Virus record (IMG/VR): IMGVR_UViG_3300010157_000323
Location: 1 to 20,183 of that record
Strand: one strand, 5' to 3'
Source of the DNA: a virus
DNA: 20,183 nt
The notes beneath the pieces were generated by a model. That model was not told the origin of the DNA, ran no database searches, and saw nothing but the letters and a program-made list of their open reading frames with translations. A program made the translations under genes and the position numbers. Shown piece by piece: positions 1-6,442 of the stretch; position 1 is the first letter of the stretch; the number at the start of each line of letters is the position of its first letter.

Positions 1-527
1 GATGCTCCAGTTGCGCCTGTATCACCTTTTGCTCCAGTTGCCCCAGTTGCTCCTGTTGAACCAGTCGCTCCTGTTGAACCTGTTGAACCTGTTGCACCTG
101 TGGCACCAGTTGCTCCAGTAGGGATAGTAAAGTTCAATACAGCGGCAGAGGAGTTTCCAGAATTTGTTACAGAAGCAGAAGTTCCTGCTGCACCAGTCGT
201 AGTTGAACCAACAGATACAGTTGCTGCTGCTCCAGTAGCACCTGTGGGTAGGGTTAAATTTAATGTTTGAGTTGGAGCCGTACCAGTTATGGTTGCCGCT
301 GCTGTGGAACCATTGGTGACTGTTCCAACTGTTAAAGTATTGGCTGGCCCAGTAGAACCAGTGTCGCCTTTAATTCCTTGTGGACCCTGGTCATTTGCCA
401 CAACAACTGTAGTATCCGCAACAGCAACTGGCGTAACAATTACATCAATTGCATTTGTTGATGGACTAACATTGACAGATATGTCACTAGTTGGGGATTG
501 TTCAACTACTACGACTGTTTCACTCAT
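1..527 (-). CDS. Collagen-like tail fibre protein (C-terminus beyond the left edge)
   Basis: Partial gene. It starts at an ATG that overlaps the stop of the upstream gene (ATGA), and the frame stays open to base 1, giving at least 175 residues. The first ~45 residues are Val/Thr-rich ([12 protein letters not shown]). A first Gly-X-Y stretch ([14 protein letters not shown]) follows, then Thr/Ala-rich segments with two [11 protein letters not shown] / [11 protein letters not shown]-like boundaries, and then an uninterrupted [10 protein letters not shown] tract running off the edge. Collagen-like Gly-X-Y tracts in phage fibres form trimeric stalks between an attachment domain and a receptor-binding tip; the tip would lie outside the window. 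Its place at the distal end of the virion operon fits a host-recognition fibre. The repetitive DNA could expand or contract by recombination. Confident as a collagen-like virion fibre; receptor unknown. Confidence 0.8.
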   Translation of the reverse strand, partial: MSETVVVVEQSPTSDISVNVSPSTNAIDVIVTPVAVADTTVVVANDQGPQGIKGDTGSTGPANTLTVGTVTNGSTAAATITGTAPTQTLNLTLPTGATGAAATVSVGSTTTGAAGTSASVTNSGNSSAAVLNFTIPTGATGATGATGSTGSTGATGSTGATGATGAKGDTGATGA

Positions 528-865
528 GAGGTAACCGATGCTGTTACGACGAACTTACCCTCAAGCAATCTTGTAACAACGCTGCCAGAGTTAAAAACAA
601 AATCATAGACATACTGCCCAGGAGTCAAAGTTGTTGTTGTAGCCGAACTTAAAGTTACCACAACAGTTCCAGCAGACCCACCCAAAGCAATTTTTCCATT
701 GCCATTTGTAGCAGATATTGTAGTAGTACTAGAACCAATAAATGGGCGAATAGTCATTGTTGCTGTGTAACCAGTTAGGTTCCATGCAGTATCACTTGTC
801 TTGACAGTGAAATTAAAAGTAAAAGTTGTGCCTTGTTCGCAAACTAAGTTATATTTTGCACTCAT
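524..865 (-). CDS. Small beta-sandwich virion protein, likely fibre- or baseplate-associated
   Basis: 113 residues, rich in Thr, Val and Ser, with regular beta-strand patterning and no membrane segment. It opens with a [15 protein letters not shown] strand pair, has a central [12 protein letters not shown] motif and ends with [31 protein letters not shown]. This layout (dependence on the phrase 'LTGYTA', then 'YDF', then 'TRLLEG') matches a small phage protein family common beside tail-fibre genes and resembles the N-terminal fold of BppU-type baseplate proteins; the structural comparison is by recall, not computed. Its ATG overlaps the previous stop (TAATG) and its own stop overlaps the fibre ATG (ATGA), so it is probably translated in step with the fibre and may anchor it. 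Exact role unproven. Confidence 0.7.
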   Translation of the reverse strand: MSAKYNLVCEQGTTFTFNFTVKTSDTAWNLTGYTATMTIRPFIGSSTTTISATNGNGKIALGGSAGTVVVTLSSATTTTLTPGQYVYDFVFNSGSVVTRLLEGKFVVTASVTS

Positions 866-1134
866 TACATATTCACCCTTCTTAGTGCTTCAACAGCACC
901 AAGTCCTGTAGTTCCAGCAATTGCATTACATGCACCTTGAAGGTCTTTCCATTGCGAGATTGGCAGGCTAGCATAAATGTTACATGCACCAGTAGCGGCA
1001 AGACCTACAGTTCCAGCAAGTTTATTTGCCGCGCCCTCGTCATCTAACCATTGTGTTTTGGGAGGTAAAGTACCACCAAATGCAAGGCGGTTTAATTCCT
1101 CAACTAATGTACTGCCTGGTCTACCGTATGCCAT
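865..1134 (-). CDS. Small virion-operon protein with an internal duplication
   Basis: 89 residues starting MAYGRPGSTLVEELNRLAFGG, with a GAGAGG ribosome-binding site before the ATG. Two degenerate ~25-residue repeats cover the rest: QWLDDEGAANKLAGTVGLAA at about residues 28-47 and QWKDLQGACNAIAGTTGLGA at about 61-80. They share W, the D-x-x-G-A-x-N core and A-G-T-x-G-L. Such 'GAxNAxAGTxGLG' units are seen in other phage structural proteins; the meaning here is unknown. It sits directly upstream of the beta-sandwich and fibre genes with a one-base overlap, so a tail or fibre-linked virion role is the best guess. No enzyme motif or membrane segment is visible. Confidence 0.65.
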   Translation of the reverse strand: MAYGRPGSTLVEELNRLAFGGTLPPKTQWLDDEGAANKLAGTVGLAATGACNIYASLPISQWKDLQGACNAIAGTTGLGAVEALRRVNM

Positions 1135-1146
1135 TGCCAGCCTCTC

Positions 1147-1437
1147 TTACTTAGATTTATTTCGCTTTGAAATTGCTGCTGCTTTTGCCTTAGCATCTGC
1201 TTTAGATGAAGCACCCCATGCTTGTAGAGATAAAAGTAATCTTGTTGGTTCCCCATTAGGCTTGCGTTCTGGTCCTGGCATACCGCCCATGCGAGCCAGG
1301 AAGGATGCCCTGCGTGGGTTGTCTCCAGCCTTTACAGGGGCTTTGAGGGTGCCACCCTTGTAAGATGCCCTGCCTTTGGCATTGAGTCCCCCAGAAGGGT
1401 TCTTGCCTTCTTTACGTTGCCATGCTGCACTTGCCAT
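1147..1437 (-). CDS. Small basic conserved phage protein (AWQRKEGKNP...GGLNAKGR family)
   Basis: 96 residues, strongly basic. The signature is AWQRKEGKNPSGGLNAKGRA at about residues 5-24, then SYKGGTLKAPV, RRASFLARMGGMPGPE and a short Lys/Ala-rich tail. I recognise this arrangement from many aquatic phages (cyanophages and pelagic phages carry close relatives with the same 'EGKNPxGGLNxKGR' and 'SFxARMxGMxGP' blocks), where it is annotated as a domain of unknown function; I believe DUF6321, but could not check. The ATG overlaps the stop of the glycosyltransferase gene (TAATG), so translation is probably coupled. The basic charge suggests contact with DNA or another virion component. Function unknown. 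Confidence 0.75.
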   Translation of the reverse strand: MASAAWQRKEGKNPSGGLNAKGRASYKGGTLKAPVKAGDNPRRASFLARMGGMPGPERKPNGEPTRLLLSLQAWGASSKADAKAKAAAISKRNKSK

Positions 1438-2168
1438 TATCGGCCCTTCTTGTCTTTCATTCTGTCTGGCAGAATAAGGTTGGATTGCTTCTCTACGCCA
1501 GCAAAAAATGCTCCGTAGTAATGTTCATCAAATGAGAATCGTTTCATGTGCTGGACGGTTGCCCCTGTGTCACACCATACTTCGATTCCTGCCTTGCCAC
1601 AAAGAGCAAAGAAATATATATCTTCCCCGATAAAAGTCTTTTCACTCCCAGCCTCCAAGAACATTGAAGTATCGGGTATTGCTTCAATAATCTTATCGAC
1701 CACACTACGGTGCATTAGGACAAACCCCATACCAGCAGCATCTACTCTCATGAACTTATTCTTTGGCATTGGATGAACTGGATTAATACCAATTCCACCA
1801 TTAGCCTGTTCTGTAAAATTAAATATTGTAGGAAGCGGAACCATTAAAGGTTCTTCTGGATTTTTTGTAGTAAAATAAACACCAGTAACAATTGGGTGTT
1901 TATCTTTATCTTTCTTATTCCAAAGGCGAAGGAACTTCTCTGGGCTGATTACAACATCTGAGTCAACCCAGAGAAGCCACTCTGCTTTGTTCTTCTCATA
2001 CCAATGGCGGATAACATACTCACGTTGGCGAGCAATCTGATTGCCGCAACTTCGTAAGGTTTGTTCAAACTTGATACCAGATTCTAACAAGACATTTGTA
2101 ATGCCATGCATGAATTTGCCATCTACATTTCCATTGTCGCACCAGGCGATTGATACTGTCTCTTGCAT
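1437..2168 (-). CDS. GT-A fold glycosyltransferase
   Basis: 243 residues. It resembles phage and viral GT-A glycosyltransferases. An N-terminal region is followed by R-x-x-Y-V-I-R-H-W at 49-57, then WLLWVDSDVV, in which D69-S70-D71 is a DxD-type metal and nucleotide-sugar binding motif. A substrate-side block GMGFVLMHRSVVDKI lies at 146-160, then GEDIYFFALCGKAG at 181-194 with acidic E182/D183 as candidate catalytic or acceptor-binding residues, and a late histidine (VQHMK, H207) typical as a metal ligand. No signal peptide or membrane segment, so cytoplasmic. The ATG is preceded by GTAGGGGACA. Lying among virion genes, it may glycosylate a capsid or fibre protein, or modify the host surface or phage DNA; donor and acceptor cannot be read from sequence. 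Confidence 0.82.
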   Translation of the reverse strand: MQETVSIAWCDNGNVDGKFMHGITNVLLESGIKFEQTLRSCGNQIARQREYVIRHWYEKNKAEWLLWVDSDVVISPEKFLRLWNKKDKDKHPIVTGVYFTTKNPEEPLMVPLPTIFNFTEQANGGIGINPVHPMPKNKFMRVDAAGMGFVLMHRSVVDKIIEAIPDTSMFLEAGSEKTFIGEDIYFFALCGKAGIEVWCDTGATVQHMKRFSFDEHYYGAFFAGVEKQSNLILPDRMKDKKGR

Positions 2169-2189
2169 TTGTCCCCTACTTTCGTTACT

Positions 2190-2327
2190 TTACTTTTGGC
2201 TCATTCGTGGTGCTTGTACAAATGCTGGAAGAACCTTTGGTTTTCCTTCTGGCTTATGTAAAGGCGTAATCTTTGAATGGTCTTTTGCTGCTTTGCGAAT
2301 TGGCTTCTTGATATTTACAATTGGCAT
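2190..2327 (-). CDS. 45-aa basic hypothetical protein
   Basis: A short gene: MPIVNIKKPIRKAAKDHSKI at the start, ending APRMSQK then TAA, 45 residues. The ATG follows TAGGAG with a 6-base spacer, and the upstream gene's TAA lies just before that site, so spacing and ribosome-binding site both support translation. The product is Lys/Arg/Pro-rich, with net positive charge and little predicted structure. It is one of five consecutive tiny genes between the head genes and the glycosyltransferase. No known family recognised. The compact spacing and shared basic character favour a real gene over chance. Confidence 0.6.
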   Translation of the reverse strand: MPIVNIKKPIRKAAKDHSKITPLHKPEGKPKVLPAFVQAPRMSQK

Positions 2328-2339
2328 TTTATCTCCTAG

Positions 2340-2477
2340 TTATTTACTACGTGTATCTGGTTGAGTTGGTGGAACTACAGTCGCTGCTCCACGACGAAGT
2401 GGAGGTTTGACTGCTGTCTTAGCAGGAGAAATTCTCTTGCCTGTAACTTTAGATTTTACTACTTTGACTTTTTTCAT
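2340..2477 (-). CDS. 45-aa Lys/Val/Pro-rich basic protein
   Basis: 45 residues beginning MKKVKVVKSKVTGKRISPAK, then a Pro-rich half (KPPLRRGAATVVPPTQPDTR). Its ATG overlaps the stop of the 60-aa gene (TAATG) and is preceded by AGAAGGGCAAG. Extreme positive charge in the first 30 residues suggests nucleic-acid binding or a packaged basic peptide. Same length as the next gene downstream but without obvious sequence identity, so recent duplication is not supported. Function unknown. Confidence 0.6.
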   Translation of the reverse strand: MKKVKVVKSKVTGKRISPAKTAVKPPLRRGAATVVPPTQPDTRSK

Positions 2478-2659
2478 TACTTGCCCTTCTTCTTAACTAC
2501 TCCAGAAATTTTCTTTAAACGAGGATTTGCTTTAACCGCTGCTGGTGAAGCCTTGCGAGCACCTGCCGCTAGGATTGCTCCTGCTGCCTGTGTAGAAATT
2601 CCTTGTTTCTTTGCAATTTCTTTTTGAACTACTTTAAAACCACGATGTGCTTTTTTCAT
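2477..2659 (-). CDS. 60-aa basic protein of the 'AAGAILAAGARKASPAA' type
   Basis: 60 residues: MKKAHRGFKVVQKEIAKKQG, then ISTQAAGAILAAGARKASPAAVK, ending with a Lys-rich tail (RLKKISGVVKKKGK). The middle can form an Ala-rich helix flanked by basic ends. Short proteins with the order 'IAKKxGIS...AGAILA..RKAS..A...NPRLKK' are common in aquatic phage genomes, usually unannotated; this is recognition by eye. AGGAG lies ten bases before the ATG, and the ATG overlaps the preceding stop (ATGA). It may be a packaged DNA-associated peptide or a small head or tail component; evidence for either is only charge and position. Confidence 0.68.
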   Translation of the reverse strand: MKKAHRGFKVVQKEIAKKQGISTQAAGAILAAGARKASPAAVKANPRLKKISGVVKKKGK

Positions 2660-2832
2660 TTTTTATTTACTCCTGCTGTAGTTCTTGTAGAAGGAATACT
2701 AAGTCCTGGGTATTTATCATTAAGTGCTTTACGTGCTGCGGCATCAGACTGAGCCATGCCTTTAGGTGAAATTTGACGTTGGTATTCTGCAATTGCTGCA
2801 GAACCTGTCAATGGTTTCTTGGGTGCAGCCAT
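2656..2832 (-). CDS. 58-aa hypothetical protein
   Basis: 58 residues, MAAPKKPLTGSAAIAEYQRQ to TTAGVNKK then TGA. A GTAAGAAGAAG purine tract precedes the ATG. Its stop overlaps the next ATG by four bases (ATGA), and its start lies directly against the stop of the 62-aa gene, a spacing typical of this operon. It is less basic than its neighbours, with an Ala-rich helical centre (QSDAAARKALNDKYPGL). No family recognised. The coupled overlap on both sides is the main evidence that it is translated. Confidence 0.6.
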   Translation of the reverse strand: MAAPKKPLTGSAAIAEYQRQISPKGMAQSDAAARKALNDKYPGLSIPSTRTTAGVNKK

Positions 2833-3021
2833 TTACTTCTTCTTACCCATCTTCTTCATTGCTGCTTTCTTCATAGGCATCTCTTTTTGAGACTTGGCCT
2901 TTTTGCCAGCAACTACATCCTTGATGCCCATCTTTGCTTCCTTGGCGCGCATCTTGGCAGGCTCGCTTGATTCGTGCTTAGCCATTGCTTTAGCCGACTT
3001 GTACATTTCTATTTTAGCCAT
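2833..3021 (-). CDS. 62-aa Lys/Ala/Met-rich basic protein
   Basis: 62 residues with very low complexity: MAKIEMYKSAKAMAKHESSE, then further K/A/M clusters ending MKKAAMKKMGKKK. About one residue in three is lysine and there is no cysteine, so a long amphipathic or extended polycation is likely. The ATG overlaps the upstream stop (TAATG), and TAGGACAAA precedes it. Composition recalls histone-tail-like or DNA-condensing packaged peptides, but many phage linker proteins look similar. Function unassigned; existence supported by start coupling and ribosome-binding site. Confidence 0.65.
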   Translation of the reverse strand: MAKIEMYKSAKAMAKHESSEPAKMRAKEAKMGIKDVVAGKKAKSQKEMPMKKAAMKKMGKKK

Positions 3022-3332
3022 TATATTTGTCCTATTTCTTTCATGACCTCTGCGGTCTTGGATGTGATATTACCAGCCTTGGGCATAGTATCTGCGTTAT
3101 ACGCCTTGCCCAAAGTTTCTGATGCCTGGTGCGCTTGCTCAATGTGACGCATTGTTGTACCTGCTGGCTGTATACCTTGTGCTCTTGCATCTCGATATGC
3201 TGCCAATTCTGCGTTCCACTTTTTATCGGGTATATCTCTTTTTGCATCTCCCGCATTCATCTGTAATGTCATAGCCTTGCAGCCAAAACATCCTTCGACG
3301 AATTGGGGATGTGCTTCCCAATGGTATGCCAT
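3021..3332 (-). CDS. Conserved head-region protein with CxxC motif
   Basis: 103 residues from the ATG that gives MAYHWEAHPQFVEGCFGCKA. I prefer this start to one 48 bases upstream because GTAGGGGACA lies directly before it and the longer form would overlap the previous gene. The signature HPQFVEGCFGCKAMTLQ with C15 and C18 is followed by KKWNAELAAYRDARAQGIQP and MRHIEQAHQASETLGKAYNA. I recognise this block order from many actinophage genomes, where the gene sits near the capsid gene and has no proven function. The CxxC pair could bind zinc only with other ligands such as H4, H8 or H63. The gene couples to the basic-peptide cluster (TAATG). Confidence 0.75.
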   Translation of the reverse strand: MAYHWEAHPQFVEGCFGCKAMTLQMNAGDAKRDIPDKKWNAELAAYRDARAQGIQPAGTTMRHIEQAHQASETLGKAYNADTMPKAGNITSKTAEVMKEIGQI

Positions 3333-3339
3333 ATGTCCC

Positions 3340-3609
3340 CTACTGTGCTGTAAAGTTACTCTCTGTAACCCCAACTCCACCTGCTATTAAAGCAGCCTTT
3401 ATTGTATCATTCACGGTGTGCCGATGGCCACCAAGATAGAATTCATCGTATGCATTTAAGTCTGAATCTACTCCATAGCGTACCTGGGAGTATACACCAC
3501 CACTCTTAATAATAGTGATTCCTTTTTTCAGTTTATAGAAGTAAAAGAGGCGGTGCTTTCCCGCTGGTCCTTCTTCGACAGTTGGTGTATCAAATGTCCA
3601 GTTTGCCAT
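3340..3609 (-). CDS. Conserved small head-associated protein downstream of the major capsid gene
   Basis: 89 residues from MANWTFDTPTVEEGPAGKHR; AAGGAGAACA precedes this ATG, so upstream in-frame starts are rejected. Recognisable blocks: TVEEGPAGKHRLFYFYKLKKG, SGGVYSQVRYGVDSDLNAYD, YLGGHRHTVNDTIKAALIAG and VGVTESNF. Relatives with the same 'EEGPAGxHRLFxFYKL' and 'AALIAGGxGVTxSNF' ends recur in actinophages after the capsid gene. It is predominantly beta-stranded with no membrane segment. A capsid-associated, head-completion or minor virion role fits the position but is inferred. Its stop TAG forms part of the GTAGGGGACA before the next gene. Confidence 0.72.
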   Translation of the reverse strand: MANWTFDTPTVEEGPAGKHRLFYFYKLKKGITIIKSGGVYSQVRYGVDSDLNAYDEFYLGGHRHTVNDTIKAALIAGGVGVTESNFTAQ

Positions 3610-3636
3610 TGTTCTCCTTAATAACCTCACCCCGAA

Positions 3637-3660
3637 GGCACAGAGACGAATCCCTGTACC
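3637..3660 (-). terminator. Intercistronic hairpin after the capsid gene (processing or attenuator element)
   Basis: On the minus-strand RNA, GGUACAGGGA (3660-3651) pairs along its full length with UCUCUGUGCC (3646-3637), with two G-U wobbles, closing a UUCG tetraloop. This 10-bp stem lies 16 bases after the capsid stop and 28 bases before the next ATG. No U-run follows, so it is not a classical intrinsic terminator. It more likely marks mRNA processing, 3'-end protection of capsid mRNA, or partial attenuation lowering downstream expression. Confidence 0.6.
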
Positions 3661-3675
3661 CCAGAGTCAACCAAC

Positions 3676-4632
3676 TTAGGAAGCGATTGATGAGCCTGAT
3701 TCAATGCGGTATAGTGCCTCTTCGCGGTAGCGAGCAAAGCCAAGTACGCCGTACCAACCCATTGGGCGGTGACGCATCAACTTGTCAACTACTGGTCCGA
3801 TGACTACGTGTGGCTCTTCTGCAACGGCTTCCGCAAATGCTTGCTGTCCAGCAATGATTGTGCGGTAGTTACGTGCAGATGAAGCGCCATCTGTAGCATT
3901 GTAAAGACGTGGGGACTCTACGAAGAACGCGCCTTCGTATGTTCCAATTTCGCCAGCCCAGATGCGGTCCTGTGAGGAACCGTATTGGTTTGGGAGCAAC
4001 CAACCTGAAGAGCCAGTCTCGGCGCGTAGGTCATGTGAAACTTCTGGGTGGATACCAGCCCAGTAGAGTGAACCCTTACGTGCAACAGACTTGCCAGAGC
4101 GCAACTTAGCAACGGCCTTGCGGACGTTAGCAGAAGAAAGTGTTGCAGCAGCAGTGATTGTTGCAGTTGAGGTTGCAGTTGAACCTGAGTAGATTACGTT
4201 GGTGCCTTGACGCAATACGTTCATTGCGACAGCATCAATTGAATCTGCAAGGTTGAATGCGATGATGTTAGCGATTGCTGGGTCTACATCAGCAAGGCTG
4301 AAGAGTTCCAACGCACGTGTAACGAGAACTGAGTTACCATACTCTGCAAGAGTGATGGTTACAGAAGTTGGTGTAGAGAGTGCCAAAGCATCTGGGTCTA
4401 CATCTTCTGTAAGAGCAGTTGTTGTTGCTGTAAGGTCAACGTAGCGTTGTAGAACGACTGTTGAACCTGGGATTGCTTGCTTTGCAGGACGCTTATCTGC
4501 GACAGAACGAATAAGTGGTTCTGAACGGAGAGCGAACTCCAGAAGACGGTCATATGCCTTCTGAACTAGACCTGCGCCACCTGCAGTACCTCCGAGAGTG
4601 GAAGAACCTGTAGTTGTATAGGCATTAGCCAT
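3676..4632 (-). CDS. Major capsid protein (HK97-like fold, N4-gp56-like family)
   Basis: 318 residues, the expected size for a compact HK97-fold capsid protein. The N-terminus MANAYTTTGSSTLGGTAGGA is followed by a helical stretch (VQKAYDRLLEFALRSEPLIR), then AIPGSTVVLQRYVDLTATTT, a spine-helix region (AIANIIAFNLADSIDAVAMN), and a C-terminal GPVVDKLMRHRPMGWYGVLGF...YREEALYRIE block. The overall pattern matches proteins annotated 'N4-gp56 family major capsid protein', judged by eye. It follows the scaffold gene directly, the normal capsid pairing. GGAGGTGA precedes the ATG; GTCAC (4651-4647) and GTGAC (4640-4636) can pair and place GGAG in a hairpin loop. Base composition is somewhat richer in GC than the large internal-protein gene, consistent with high expression. 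No prohead-cleavage site is obvious. Confidence 0.85.
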   Translation of the reverse strand: MANAYTTTGSSTLGGTAGGAGLVQKAYDRLLEFALRSEPLIRSVADKRPAKQAIPGSTVVLQRYVDLTATTTALTEDVDPDALALSTPTSVTITLAEYGNSVLVTRALELFSLADVDPAIANIIAFNLADSIDAVAMNVLRQGTNVIYSGSTATSTATITAAATLSSANVRKAVAKLRSGKSVARKGSLYWAGIHPEVSHDLRAETGSSGWLLPNQYGSSQDRIWAGEIGTYEGAFFVESPRLYNATDGASSARNYRTIIAGQQAFAEAVAEEPHVVIGPVVDKLMRHRPMGWYGVLGFARYREEALYRIESGSSIAS

Positions 4633-4666
4633 GTTGTCACCTCCAAGTGACTATGAACGGATATTA

Positions 4667-5146
4667 TTATTGAGCGTTGTTAATCATAGCAATGATGTCT
4701 TCAACACTTTGCGCGTTGCTTAACTCTTGCTCGAGATTCATTGCTCGGTCAGGCGTGATTGCACCCTGAGTTACCATGTCCTGTTGCCGTAAGGCAGCAC
4801 GGTCAATGGTATCTTGTTCTGGTGCTTCCTGAGTAGTACTAAGTCCAAATAAATCTCCATTGTCATCGAGCCAGTTATTAACCGACTCTTCAGTAATGTC
4901 GTCTATATCTTTGAGAATTAATCTTACTGCTTTAGGATTCACACCCTTTTTTTCTAGGACATCCTTGACTGTACGCTCACGCTGCGACTTGGAAAGTCCC
5001 TCAAGTTGCTCAGTGAGTTCTTTGATACGCTTTTCATCGTTGCGCTTGGCTTTCCGTAACTTCTTTAGTAAGTCACTTCCATCCATCTGCACTTCGTTGT
5101 CGGTATCTTGGTCGTCTTCGTCATCATCCCAGTAGTTGTTGCTCAT
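4667..5146 (-). CDS. Capsid assembly scaffold protein
   Basis: 159 residues from MSNNYWDDDEDDQDTDNEVQ, chosen over an upstream in-frame ATG because AAGGGTGG precedes it. It is acidic at the start, then has a heptad-like charged helix (LLKKLRKAKRNDEKRIKELT, then EQLEGLSKSQ) typical of a coiled coil, a middle domain (VLEKKGVNPKAVRLILKDI) and a helical C-terminal tail ending VEDIIAMINNAQ. Length, charge, coiled coil and position immediately before the major capsid gene all match phage scaffolds, which nucleate procapsid assembly and are then expelled or degraded. The HslV-like hydrolase in this operon is one candidate for removing it, but that link is inferred. No separate prohead protease gene lies between portal and capsid. 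Confidence 0.82.
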   Translation of the reverse strand: MSNNYWDDDEDDQDTDNEVQMDGSDLLKKLRKAKRNDEKRIKELTEQLEGLSKSQRERTVKDVLEKKGVNPKAVRLILKDIDDITEESVNNWLDDNGDLFGLSTTQEAPEQDTIDRAALRQQDMVTQGAITPDRAMNLEQELSNAQSVEDIIAMINNAQ

Positions 5147-5189
5147 AGCAACCACCCTTCTATTCGTTGTTAGTCGCAAGCCACAATTG

Positions 5190-5259
5190 CTGCTCGGGGA
5201 AGCAGGTCGGCTCTTGCTACCAGTCTAGTACGCTACATGAGGCTGGTGGGTTCATGTAG
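5190..5259 (-). promoter_or_regulatory. Gap before scaffold: two inverted repeats and a possible promoter
   Basis: The 120-base gap (5147-5266) between the 391-aa gene and the scaffold gene is the largest in the virion operon. It holds a perfect 8-bp inverted repeat CTACATGA / TCATGTAG (5233-5240 and 5252-5259, 11-base loop) and a 5-bp stem CTGCT / AGCAG (5190-5194, 5201-5205). On the minus strand a TAGACT (5227-5222) sits in CTAGACT, the same word as the -10 of the rightward promoter near 19385, but no good -35 lies 17 bases before it. The region could boost scaffold and capsid expression. Confidence 0.35.
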
Positions 5260-5266
5260 GATTCTG

Positions 5267-6442
5267 TTAGAACTGACCTGCTGAAGATTGCTTATTCAGA
5301 TAGCCAGTAGAGAAGGCACCCTTTGCGGTACCAGATGCGCCACTAAAAGTTCCTGCTTCAGTAGCAGCAAGTTTTTGGCGCTTACGTTGAGCAGATGCAA
5401 GACCATTAAAGACTTCTTGTTCTGCATCAGATTGTCCATAACCAGGTTGAGTGCCATAAATTTGGCTAAGTTTTTCAGCACCTGGAAGAATATCGGCAAT
5501 GGTAGAGTAACCCTTTTGGGCTTGTGCCTCGGTGATGCCTTGTGCGGCAAGTTGCTCTGCCGTTGCTACGCCAGGTTCCATACCCTGTACTCTTGCAGCA
5601 TTTCCAATTTCTGCTGCAGATACTTGGCGTTGAATCTTCTGGAAGTTGGCTGCAGGGTCAAGTACGTAACCAACCAAGTCTGTCTGACCAATTCCGTAGT
5701 AATCACGGAGAGTCTTTGCAGTTCCTGGGTCTGCATTCTGCACACGCTGTACTGCAGTCTGCACACGGTTGGATAACTCGGTGGCTGATATATCATTTGC
5801 AATGAATTGTGAAACATACTGGTCATTATCAAATTGATTTAATCCGTATGCGCGAAGCACTTGACGATAGTTATCTTCTAAATTTAGGTACTCGGCTGGA
5901 GATAGAACCTGAAGGTTATTCTTTTTGCGAGTCTCATTAGCGCTGAAACGCTGTTGATATTCTGGAGTCTCCTGCAATTGGAGAGTGATTGTTGCATCAG
6001 TTGCGCCATCAATGGCAAGTTGCTGAATCTTTGTAGCAAGACCGCTAAGACCATAACTAGCAAAACGAGACTTTAATACGTCAATAGAACTTGCTCTATC
6101 TTTAGCATCTTGTATTGTTTTATTTTGCGCAGCAATATCAGTTGCAGATAGACCCGCACTCAATGGATTTGCTGGTAGTTTTGCTTTTTCCTCTGCTGCC
6201 ATGCGTGCTGCTTTTTCTTCTGCAAGCGCATCTTCAAGTGCTTTAATTCTTTTTGCAGTCTCAGGGTCTCCAGTTGATGGAGTGCCTGTCGCTACCTTTG
6301 TTTCAGGTGTTGATGGAAGTTCAGGATTAATGGGGATATACTGACCACCAGTTTTGGTGTAGGTTGGTGAGTCTGAGTTCTCTACTGCAGGGTCATTAAT
6401 TGGGATATACTGCCCGCCAACATACTTATATGATGATGCCAT
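5267..6442 (-). CDS. Putative internal virion protein (391 aa)
   Basis: 391 residues starting MASSYKYVGGQYIPINDPAV; this start forms TAATG with the upstream stop, so the in-frame ATG 15 bases earlier is not preferred. Two copies of GGQYIPIN open the protein, followed by a Pro/Thr linker, a charged coiled coil (AKRIKALEDALAEEKAARMA, then AEEKA) near residues 65-90, and a long helical body with blocks LSPAEYLNLEDNYRQVLRAYG, IANDISATELSNRVQ, YYGIGQTDLVGYVLDPAANF and AAEIGNAARVQGMEPG. The order 'SxxEYLxLE..YRxVLRxxGL ... ISxxELxxRV ... LxxYxLDP' recurs in actinophage virion genes of unknown function. Position between the 1642-aa protein and scaffold suggests a core or ejection component. Enzymatic motifs not seen. 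Confidence 0.68.
   Translation of the reverse strand: MASSYKYVGGQYIPINDPAVENSDSPTYTKTGGQYIPINPELPSTPETKVATGTPSTGDPETAKRIKALEDALAEEKAARMAAEEKAKLPANPLSAGLSATDIAAQNKTIQDAKDRASSIDVLKSRFASYGLSGLATKIQQLAIDGATDATITLQLQETPEYQQRFSANETRKKNNLQVLSPAEYLNLEDNYRQVLRAYGLNQFDNDQYVSQFIANDISATELSNRVQTAVQRVQNADPGTAKTLRDYYGIGQTDLVGYVLDPAANFQKIQRQVSAAEIGNAARVQGMEPGVATAEQLAAQGITEAQAQKGYSTIADILPGAEKLSQIYGTQPGYGQSDAEQEVFNGLASAQRKRQKLAATEAGTFSGASGTAKGAFSTGYLNKQSSAGQF

Noticed and set aside
289-534. Plus-strand frame in the collagen-like region
   Set aside because: It is the reverse-strand reading of a repetitive fibre gene that continues from a well-placed ATG with coupled start.
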